Assembly (NCBI GenBank): GCA_900551515.1
Contig: URWH01000008.1
Span: forward strand, 1-21,070
Direction: 5' to 3'
DNA length: 21,070 nucleotides
DNA from: an uncultured Porphyromonadaceae bacterium
GTDB taxonomy: Bacteria > Bacteroidota > Bacteroidia > Bacteroidales > Muribaculaceae
Part shown: in pieces, positions 1-5,663 of the stretch
Layout: every line of letters starts with the position of its first letter
Numbering within the stretch: the stretch's first letter is position 1
Made by a program: the position numbers and the translations under genes
The notes under the pieces: generated by a model
Databases searched by the model: none
What the model was told of the DNA's origin: nothing
Seen by the model: only the letters and a program-made list of their open reading frames with translations

Positions 1-640
1 CGCCGAGCGCGTAGGCGGTCATGCCCGCCGTGACCGTACAGACCAGAAGCGCGAGCACCGGTATTGTGCTCATTGGCAGACGCATCACCTCGAGCGTGAA
101 CAGCGCGCCGCCAAGAGGAGCCTTGAAAATGCCTGCGATACCGGCACCGGCACCGCAACCGATCATGATCATCACCATGTGAGGCGGGAAGCCGAACCAG
201 CGACCCATATTGCCGCCGATAGCGGCACCCGTACACGCGATAGGACCCTCACTGCCCGCCGAGCCGCCGGCGCCAAGCGTTATAGTGCTCGCAAGCATGG
301 GATAAGGGATGCGGGCAGGCGATATGCGGTAGTCGTGGCGGCGCAACTGCTGTCGCAGCAGCCTGACGCCGTGCGACAGCTTCATGCGCATCACATAGCG
401 CGTGACCAGCCCCGTAAGCACCAGACCGCCAATCGGTATCAGCAGCAGGATCCAGTTGCATCCGGCGGCATTGAGTCCGGAAGTGAGCAGATGCGAAACC
501 CACGCCACCATATGTTTGAGCAGATAGGCGCACGCGCCAGACATAAGACCGACAACGACCACCACAATGAACATAAACGGCGTGTCGGCGATGTGCTCCT
601 TGCGCCATTGCGCCATTCTGGCGGCCCACGCCGTCAACAT
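1..640 (-). CDS. ClC-family chloride channel/transporter, N-terminal part (cut by left window edge)
   Basis: This open frame on the minus strand starts at ATG 640 and runs off the left edge, leaving about 213 residues of a protein that is usually 400-600 long. Two ClC signatures are readable. GAGGSAGSEGP corresponds to the G(K/R)EGP anion-selectivity loop and keeps the gating glutamate. GAGIAGIFKAPLGGALF matches the GxxAGxFxAPLxGxxFxxE helix. The first hydrophobic segment is rich in Val and lies near residues 22-40. ClC proteins move chloride or other anions through the inner membrane, often in exchange for protons; the retained glutamate favours an exchanger, but this is inference. The GSGIP loop that normally supplies the central serine appears instead as SHGVR. 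An in-frame GTG at 667 is an alternative start, and an in-frame stop lies at 689-691. The gene diverges from ptb. Confidence 0.85.
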   Translation of the reverse strand, partial: MLTAWAARMAQWRKEHIADTPFMFIVVVVVGLMSGACAYLLKHMVAWVSHLLTSGLNAAGCNWILLLIPIGGLVLTGLVTRYVMRMKLSHGVRLLRQQLRRHDYRISPARIPYPMLASTITLGAGGSAGSEGPIACTGAAIGGNMGRWFGFPPHMVMIMIGCGAGAGIAGIFKAPLGGALFTLEVMRLPMSTIPVLALLVCTVTAGMTAYALG

Positions 641-813
641 TGATTTTATGTCGCTGATTTTTGTCACTTTGCCACAGGTCTAAGCCGTCAGTAATCTAAA
701 TATGCCTTTAAAACATCTGTAAAAGTCGGTTTGTTTAATCTATATTAACAAATTATTATTTGCACCTGATGCGATAATTGCAGATATTTGCGAAAAATCT
801 CATAACTGAAATC

Positions 814-1725
814 ATGGCAGAAGCACTTCACTCGTTCGAGGAACTCAAGCAGCAGCTCCAACTCTTGCGGCCGAAAAAACGTGTGGCCGTAGTATGTCCG
901 TCCGACATCCACACCATGCAGGTAGTGGACCGATGCCTCCAGATGGATCTTGCCCGATTCACGCTCGTGCTCGATCAGCCATCCGACTGGGCCTCACGCC
1001 TTGCGGCGTCGGGCGATCCGGGAGTATCAATAATCATTGCCGACAGCCCCGACAATGCCGCGCGGATAGCCGTGGCGGAAGTGCGCGAAGGCCGCTGCGA
1101 TGTGGTGATGAAAGGAGCGATAAACACCGACAACCTGCTGCACGCCGTGCTCAACAAAGAGCACGGGCTGCTTGAGGAAGGACGTGTGCTCACCCACATC
1201 ACGGCCGCCCAGATCCCCGCCTACCACAAACTGCTCTTCTTCTCCGACGCGGCCGTGATACCCCTCCCCGACCTCCGTCAGCTCGACGCCATGATCACCT
1301 ACGACGTTGCTCTGCTCCACAATCTCGGCATCGACAGGCCGCACGTGGCGCTGATCCACTTCACCGAAAAAATCAATCCGAAATTCGCCAACACATTATA
1401 TTATGAGCAGCTGATGAAGATGGCCGCCGACGGACGCTATGGCGAAGCCATCGTAGGCGGACCGATGGACGTGAAATCGGCCTGCGATCTGCACAGCGCT
1501 CAAATCAAGCACATCCAGTCGGCTGTCAACGGCGACGCCGACCTGCTCATCTTCCCCGACCTCGTGGCCGCCAACACATTCTACAAAAGCATCTCGCTTT
1601 TCGGACGCGCCACGATGGCAGGCATCATCTGCGGCGCCAATGCCCCGATAGTGATACCGTCGCGTGCCGACACGGCCGAGTCGAAGTTCTACAGCCTCGC
1701 CCTCGCATGCATGTCACAGTCATAG
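814..1725 (+). CDS. ptb: phosphate butyryltransferase (phosphate acyltransferase family)
   Basis: This 303-residue protein has the fold signatures of the phosphate acetyl/butyryltransferase family. They include the conserved DVVMKGAINTDNLL segment, VLTHI and the C-terminal SRADTAESKFYSLALA. The length fits Ptb (about 300), whereas Pta enzymes are longer or end differently. The enzyme converts butyryl-CoA (or branched acyl-CoA) and phosphate to acyl-phosphate in the cytoplasm. The neighbour 10 bases downstream is butyrate kinase, which completes the ATP-yielding step and makes the butyryl assignment more likely than acetyl. I chose ATG 814 (MAEALHSFEELKQ) because family members start near this point; the frame is also open from a TTG at 778, giving 12 extra residues. 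Preference for straight or branched chains cannot be read from the sequence. Confidence 0.88.
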   Translation: MAEALHSFEELKQQLQLLRPKKRVAVVCPSDIHTMQVVDRCLQMDLARFTLVLDQPSDWASRLAASGDPGVSIIIADSPDNAARIAVAEVREGRCDVVMKGAINTDNLLHAVLNKEHGLLEEGRVLTHITAAQIPAYHKLLFFSDAAVIPLPDLRQLDAMITYDVALLHNLGIDRPHVALIHFTEKINPKFANTLYYEQLMKMAADGRYGEAIVGGPMDVKSACDLHSAQIKHIQSAVNGDADLLIFPDLVAANTFYKSISLFGRATMAGIICGANAPIVIPSRADTAESKFYSLALACMSQS

Positions 1726-1735
1726 ACCCTACACC

Positions 1736-2800
1736 ATGAAAATCCTTGTCATCAATCCCGGCTCCACCTCCACCAAATGGGCAGTCTACAACGACCGCGA
1801 ACTAATATGGAAATCGACACGCCAGCATCCGGCCGGCGAGCTGAGCCATTATTCACATGTGTTCGACCAGCTGCCTATGCGCATCGAGGCCACCCGTCAG
1901 GCGCTTGCCGAAAACGGCATACCAACAGACTTCGATGTGGTGATAGCGCGCGGAGGATTGCTGAAACCCACGCCCTCAGGCGTTTATGAAGTGACCGACA
2001 GAATCGTCGACGATCTGCGCAACGCCGATCTCGAACACGCCTGCAACCTCGGAGCGCTCATAGCCCGCCACATATCGCGCGAAGCCGGATGCAAAGCCTT
2101 CATCGCCGATCCCGAAGTGGTCGACGAGATGATGCCCGAGGCCCGCCTGACAGGCATACCGGAAATCCGGCGCCGCTCGGTGTTTCATGCCCTCAACACC
2201 AAAGCCGTGGCCCGGCGCTATGCCTGGTCGCAGGGGCGTCAGTATGAGGACATGAACCTCATCCTCGTGCATCTCGGCGGCGGTATTTCCATCGGCGCCC
2301 ATTGCAACGGGCGAGTGATCGATGTCAACAACGCACTCAACGGCGACGGCCCGTTCAGTCCCGAGCGGGCAGGCACCATTCCGGCCGATCAGCTCGTGGA
2401 GATGTGCTACAGCGGCCGCTACACCCTGCGTGAGATGAAGCAGAAGCTCAACGGAAAAGGCGGCCTCGCGGCTCTGCTGGGGACAACCGACGTGGCCGAC
2501 ATCGCACAGCGCGCATCCCAAGGCGAGGAGCCTTACAGCACAGTGCTCCGGTCCATGCTCTACGACATCGCCAAAGTGATAGGCGAACGCGCCGTGGCTC
2601 TGCGCGGCAAAGTCGACGCCATAATCCTCACCGGCGGCATAGCGCACAACCGCTACTGCACCGACACCATCAGCCAGTGGGTGAGCTGGATAGCGCCTGT
2701 CATTGTGCGTGCCGGCGAAGACGAGCTCGATTCCCTTGCCTTCAATGCCTACGGCGCAATGACCGGGTCGATCTCCGTCATCGAATACAATCCTGAGTGA
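1736..2800 (+). CDS. buk: butyrate kinase (acetate/butyrate kinase family)
   Basis: This 354-residue protein carries ASKHA-fold acyl kinase motifs. The N-terminal phosphate loop is NPGSTSTKWAVY (N7-K14). FHALNTKAVARR follows in the middle, then HLGGGISIGAH (H179, G181-G183), and DVNNALNGDGPFSPERAG. ILTGGIAHN lies near the end. Length and motif spelling fit butyrate kinase (about 355) rather than acetate kinase (about 400). It turns acyl-phosphate plus ADP into the free acid and ATP in the cytoplasm. It follows ptb by 10 bases and is almost certainly on the same transcript, giving substrate-level phosphorylation from butyryl-CoA or from isobutyryl/isovaleryl-CoA made from amino acids. The start is ATG 1736, where the conserved MKILVINPGS begins; the frame is open further upstream inside ptb, but that extension has no family match. 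Confidence 0.92.
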   Translation: MKILVINPGSTSTKWAVYNDRELIWKSTRQHPAGELSHYSHVFDQLPMRIEATRQALAENGIPTDFDVVIARGGLLKPTPSGVYEVTDRIVDDLRNADLEHACNLGALIARHISREAGCKAFIADPEVVDEMMPEARLTGIPEIRRRSVFHALNTKAVARRYAWSQGRQYEDMNLILVHLGGGISIGAHCNGRVIDVNNALNGDGPFSPERAGTIPADQLVEMCYSGRYTLREMKQKLNGKGGLAALLGTTDVADIAQRASQGEEPYSTVLRSMLYDIAKVIGERAVALRGKVDAIILTGGIAHNRYCTDTISQWVSWIAPVIVRAGEDELDSLAFNAYGAMTGSISVIEYNPE

Positions 2801-2864
2801 CAGCGCATTACAATGCACGAAAATAATTTTCGGCCCTATGACGGCAAAATCAATATATTTTTTG

Positions 2865-2872
2865 TAATTTTG
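2865..2872 (+). promoter_or_regulatory. Bacteroidota-type -7 promoter element before efp
   Basis: TAATTTTG matches TAnnTTTG exactly and sits in a T-rich stretch 28 bases before the efp ATG. I see no clear -33 TTTG at the usual distance. The same 14 bases (TTTTGTAATTTTGC) recur before the gene at the right edge. Confidence 0.65.
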
Positions 2873-2900
2873 CGGTCAAAATAATCACGTAAAGAAACTT

Positions 2901-3467
2901 ATGATCAACGCTCAAGACATCAAAAACGGCACATGCATCCGCATGGACGGCCGTCTGTACTTCTGCGTGGAATTCCTCCACGTAAAGCCCGGCAAAGGCA
3001 ACACATTCATGCGCACAAAGCTCAAAGACGTAGTCGACGGCCGCGTGCTCGAACGCCGCTTCAATATCGGTGAAAAGCTCGAAGACGTGCGTGTTGAACG
3101 CCGTCCCTTCCAGTATCTCTACGCCGACGGAGGTGACGATATCTTCATGAACAACGAGACATTCGAGCAGATACCCATCAACAAAGAGCTCGTGACCGGC
3201 GCCCCCTTCATGAAAGAAGGCGACACCGTGGAAGTTGTCACCGATGCTTCGTCGGACACCGTCCTCTATGCCGAGATGCCCATCAAGACCATCCTCAAGA
3301 TCACCTACACTGAGCCCGGTCTGAAAGGCGATACCGCCACAAACACTCTCAAACCCGCCACACTTGAGACCGGTGCCGAAATCCGCGTGCCCCTGTTTGT
3401 CAACGAAGGCGACATGATCGAAGTGGACACCCGCGACGGTTCTTACATCAGCCGTGTAAAAGGCTGA
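2901..3467 (+). CDS. efp: translation elongation factor P
   Basis: At 188 residues this is the normal length for EF-P. The N-terminal KOW-like domain contains [14 protein letters not shown], the loop that reaches towards the peptidyl-transferase centre, with the tip lysine at K32. The middle OB domain covers roughly residues 65-125 and the C-terminal OB domain ends with [24 protein letters not shown], matching the family signature. EF-P relieves ribosome stalling at consecutive prolines. In other bacteria the tip residue is modified (beta-lysyl-lysine, 5-aminopentanol-lysine or rhamnosyl-arginine). Here it is a lysine, which excludes the rhamnosyl-arginine type, but no modification gene lies nearby, so the modification state is unknown. 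The start at ATG 2901 ([10 protein letters not shown]) fits the family. It has its own promoter-like element and a hairpin after the stop, so it may be monocistronic. Confidence 0.97.
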   Translation: MINAQDIKNGTCIRMDGRLYFCVEFLHVKPGKGNTFMRTKLKDVVDGRVLERRFNIGEKLEDVRVERRPFQYLYADGGDDIFMNNETFEQIPINKELVTGAPFMKEGDTVEVVTDASSDTVLYAEMPIKTILKITYTEPGLKGDTATNTLKPATLETGAEIRVPLFVNEGDMIEVDTRDGSYISRVKG

Positions 3468-3500
3468 TCTGAAACAGACAACAGCATTCAGCAACATATC

Positions 3501-3526
3501 AGTGGCCGGAACACAATCCGGCCACT
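3501..3526 (+). terminator. hairpin after efp, likely intrinsic terminator
   Basis: A perfect 10-bp stem (AGTGGCCGGA at 3501-3510 pairing with 3517-3526) closes a 6-base loop, ACACAA. TTCATTATTTTA follows, T-rich but not a pure T run. It begins 34 bases after the efp stop and ends 14 bases before the next ATG. It could end efp transcription or attenuate reading into the glycosylase gene. Confidence 0.6.
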
Positions 3527-3540
3527 TTCATTATTTTATC

Positions 3541-4131
3541 ATGACCGACCAACCCTCCCCTATTGAAAAACACCCGTGGGAACCGTTCATCCCCGCCGAT
3601 GCGAAAATCCTGATCATGGGCACATTCCCGCCGAAGCCGGTGAGATGGAGCATGGACTTTTACTACCCCAACAAGATCAACGATTTCTGGCGCATCATGG
3701 GGCTGATATTCCACCGCTCGCGCGATTATTTCATCGACAGCGCCACCGGTCAGTTCATGCTTCCCGCCATCAAGCAGATGCTCAGCGACAAGGGCATTGC
3801 CCTTAACGACACAGGCGCCGAAGTGAGGCGGCTCAAAGACAACGCCTCCGACAAATTTCTTGAGATCGTCAGTCCCGTGGACCTGAAAGCGCTTCTGTCT
3901 AAGATGCCTTACTGCCATGCCATTGCGACCACCGGCGAGAAAGCGGCCGGTGTCATCGCCTCTCTTACCGGCACTCCTGTTCCGAAGATGGGGCAGTGCA
4001 TAACGTGTCTTTACGACGGCCGCCGGCTCAACATCTACCGCATGCCGTCGACGAGCCGCGCCTACCCTATGGCACTGGATAAAAAAGCCGCCTTTTACAG
4101 CACGATGTTTCAAGCCGAAGGCATTGTGTGA
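3541..4131 (+). CDS. uracil-DNA glycosylase superfamily protein, closest in motif to the hypoxanthine-DNA glycosylase-like group
   Basis: This 196-residue protein starts at ATG 3541 (MTDQPSPIEK). The frame is also open from a GTG at 3502, but that start lies inside the terminator hairpin and adds unlikely sequence. Motif 1 is MGTFPPKPVRWSMDFYYPN (residues 26-44) followed by NDFWRI (47-52). This resembles the GSFP...YY..P.N.FW layout of UDG family 6 (hypoxanthine-DNA glycosylase). N44 and N47 are both candidates for the catalytic asparagine. The C-terminal MPSTSRAY (168-175) matches the PSTSPAN loop of Mug-like enzymes. These enzymes cut deaminated bases from DNA to start base-excision repair. 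The actual lesion cannot be read from sequence, and members of this Bacteroidota group are usually annotated only as family proteins. No repair partner is adjacent. Confidence 0.75.
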   Translation: MTDQPSPIEKHPWEPFIPADAKILIMGTFPPKPVRWSMDFYYPNKINDFWRIMGLIFHRSRDYFIDSATGQFMLPAIKQMLSDKGIALNDTGAEVRRLKDNASDKFLEIVSPVDLKALLSKMPYCHAIATTGEKAAGVIASLTGTPVPKMGQCITCLYDGRRLNIYRMPSTSRAYPMALDKKAAFYSTMFQAEGIV

Positions 4132-4239
4132 CACCATTTATGCCGGCTGCATGCGCGACTTCACGCGACTTTGCGCGGCGGTTTGATATTGATTTCATCT
4201 CTATAGCCGCGGAATATCGCATTATTGAAAAAAAAGCCT

Positions 4240-4247
4240 TAACTTTG
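4240..4247 (+). promoter_or_regulatory. Bacteroidota-type -7 promoter element before dedA-rpe
   Basis: TAACTTTG matches TAnnTTTG and lies 27 bases before the dedA ATG at 4275, at the end of a run of nine A residues. No well-spaced -33 TTG is visible. It would drive the dedA-rpe pair, and possibly ftsK-lolA-trxB, because no equally good match appears in the gaps further down. Confidence 0.55.
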
Positions 4248-4274
4248 CTTACAGCAAACAAAACGAACTGACCA

Positions 4275-4964
4275 ATGATTGACTCGATGATACTGGGCGG
4301 CATTTTCTTTGATCCGGAAATGATTATCAAGCACTTCCTGTCGGCCGACGCCATGACGGTGTATCTACTGGTGTTCACGCTGATGACCGTAGAAAGCTCA
4401 TTCATACCGTTTCCGTCGGAAGTGATCGTACCGCCTGCCGCATATCTTGCCTGCACGTCGCACGAAGTGAGCATCACACTTGTGCTTGTCATCGCCACGG
4501 CCGGCGCCATTGTGGGCGCACTGATCAACTACGGGCTGTCGGTGTGGATAGGCCGTCCGATAGTCTACCGTTTCGCCGACTCGCGGGTGGGGCATGCGTG
4601 CCTGATTGACAGAGCGAAAGTTGACAAAGCCGAACGCTATTTCGACCGTCACGGCGCCATATCGACCTTCATAGGCCGTCTCATCCCCGCCGTCAGGCAG
4701 CTCATCTCGATACCGGCAGGCCTGTCGCGCATGAATCTCGGCAAATTCGTCATCTACACCGGGCTGGGAGCTTTCGTGTGGAACTCCGTGCTGGCCGCTC
4801 TTGGCTACTGGCTCGGCACACTTGTGACGCGCGAACAGCTCTATCAGCAAGTTGAATACTACAACCAATACCTCACCTACGCAGGCCTGGCCATCGGCAT
4901 CCTGTGCGTGATATTCATTCTTTACAACGCCTTCAAACCACGAAAAAAATCACAAACGCTATGA
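4275..4964 (+). CDS. DedA-family membrane protein (VTT domain)
   Basis: This 229-residue multi-pass inner-membrane protein has the DedA hallmarks. Two acidic residues flank a proline-rich re-entrant segment (E40, then FIPFPSE ending at E49), and FIGRLIPAVRQLISIPAG (from residue 132) contains the conserved arginines. Hydrophobic stretches lie near 28-60, 65-90, 155-180 and 195-222, ending in a basic tail. DedA/VTT proteins are linked to undecaprenyl-phosphate or phospholipid recycling across the membrane and to proton-motive-force maintenance; the exact substrate here is not readable. ATG 4275 is a good start because a promoter lies just upstream. The stop overlaps the rpe start (ATGA at 4961-4964), which suggests translational coupling. 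The pairing with a sugar-phosphate enzyme does not itself suggest a shared pathway. Confidence 0.9.
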   Translation: MIDSMILGGIFFDPEMIIKHFLSADAMTVYLLVFTLMTVESSFIPFPSEVIVPPAAYLACTSHEVSITLVLVIATAGAIVGALINYGLSVWIGRPIVYRFADSRVGHACLIDRAKVDKAERYFDRHGAISTFIGRLIPAVRQLISIPAGLSRMNLGKFVIYTGLGAFVWNSVLAALGYWLGTLVTREQLYQQVEYYNQYLTYAGLAIGILCVIFILYNAFKPRKKSQTL

Positions 4965-5608
4965 CCATCATATCACCTTCGCTCCTTTCGGCCAATCTCG
5001 GAGCACTCGACAGGGACATGGAGATGCTCAACCGCTCCGAAGCCGACATGCTGCACGTCGACGTCATGGACGGCGTGTTCGTCCCCAACATCTCGTTCGG
5101 CTTTCCCGTGATGAAATATATGCGCAAGCTCACCGACAAGCCGCTCGACGTGCACCTGATGATCGTCGACCCCGACCGTTACGTCGGTCAGGTTCGCGAC
5201 TGCGGCTCCGACATCATGACCGTCCATCAGGAAGCCTGCACCCACCTTCACCGCGTGGTGAGCCACATCCACGAAGCGGGCATGAAAGCCGGCGTCTCGC
5301 TCAATCCGGCCACCCCGGTGTGCATGCTCGAAGATGTGATCACCGATGTCGACCTTGTGCTCATCATGTCGGTCAATCCGGGATTCGGAGGCCAGTCGTT
5401 CATCCCGGGAGCGGTTGAAAAAGTGGCCCGTCTGCGCAGCCTCATCGACCGCACAGGGTCGAAAGCGAAAATCGAAGTGGACGGCGGCATCAACCTCGAA
5501 ACCGGCGCCGACGTTGTCAGAGCGGGCGCCGACATACTCGTGTCGGGCAACTACATCTTCAAGTCGGCCGACCCGATTGAAACCATAGCCGGCCTGCGGC
5601 GCCTGTAA
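4961..5608 (+). CDS. rpe: ribulose-phosphate 3-epimerase
   Basis: This 215-residue TIM-barrel enzyme interconverts D-ribulose 5-phosphate and D-xylulose 5-phosphate in the pentose phosphate pathway. Family motifs appear in order. ISPSLLSANL comes first, followed by HVDVMDGVFVPN (metal ligands H32 and D34, with D37 next to them) and the metal ligand H65 in VHLM. MSVNPGFGGQSF is the phosphate loop, EVDGGI contains the catalytic D174, and VSGNYIF closes the barrel. All expected catalytic and metal-binding residues are present. The start ATG 4961 matches the family N terminus and overlaps the dedA stop by 4 bases. The frame is open upstream to 4904, but that part lies inside dedA and has no family match. 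Confidence 0.96.
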   Translation: MTIISPSLLSANLGALDRDMEMLNRSEADMLHVDVMDGVFVPNISFGFPVMKYMRKLTDKPLDVHLMIVDPDRYVGQVRDCGSDIMTVHQEACTHLHRVVSHIHEAGMKAGVSLNPATPVCMLEDVITDVDLVLIMSVNPGFGGQSFIPGAVEKVARLRSLIDRTGSKAKIEVDGGINLETGADVVRAGADILVSGNYIFKSADPIETIAGLRRL

Positions 5609-5663
5609 GAAAATCAGTCATCACACATCTCTCCTTTACCAATATCATCCACCTCTTTCCCAA

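Noticed and set aside
249..629. 126-residue minus-strand frame and an overlapping plus-strand frame inside the ClC gene
   Set aside because: Both are out of frame with the ClC reading, which carries the selectivity-loop motifs and runs off the window edge.
730..762. TTTG at 730 and TTATTTG near 756-762 as a promoter for ptb-buk
   Set aside because: The TTTG spacing is plausible, but the TA of the -7 box is not at the right position (TA-TTA-TTTG), and the minus-strand match for the ClC gene (TA-A-TTTG) is also off by one base.
1976..2818. 280-residue antisense frame over buk
   Set aside because: Buk motifs on the plus strand are complete; the antisense translation has no recognisable motif and typical mirror-frame composition.
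2805..2832. Small inverted repeats after buk (GCAT-TACA-ATGC and CGAAAA-TAA-TTTTCG) as a terminator
   Set aside because: The stems are only 4-6 bp and AT-rich, too weak to call in a region that is AT-rich anyway and contains the efp promoter.
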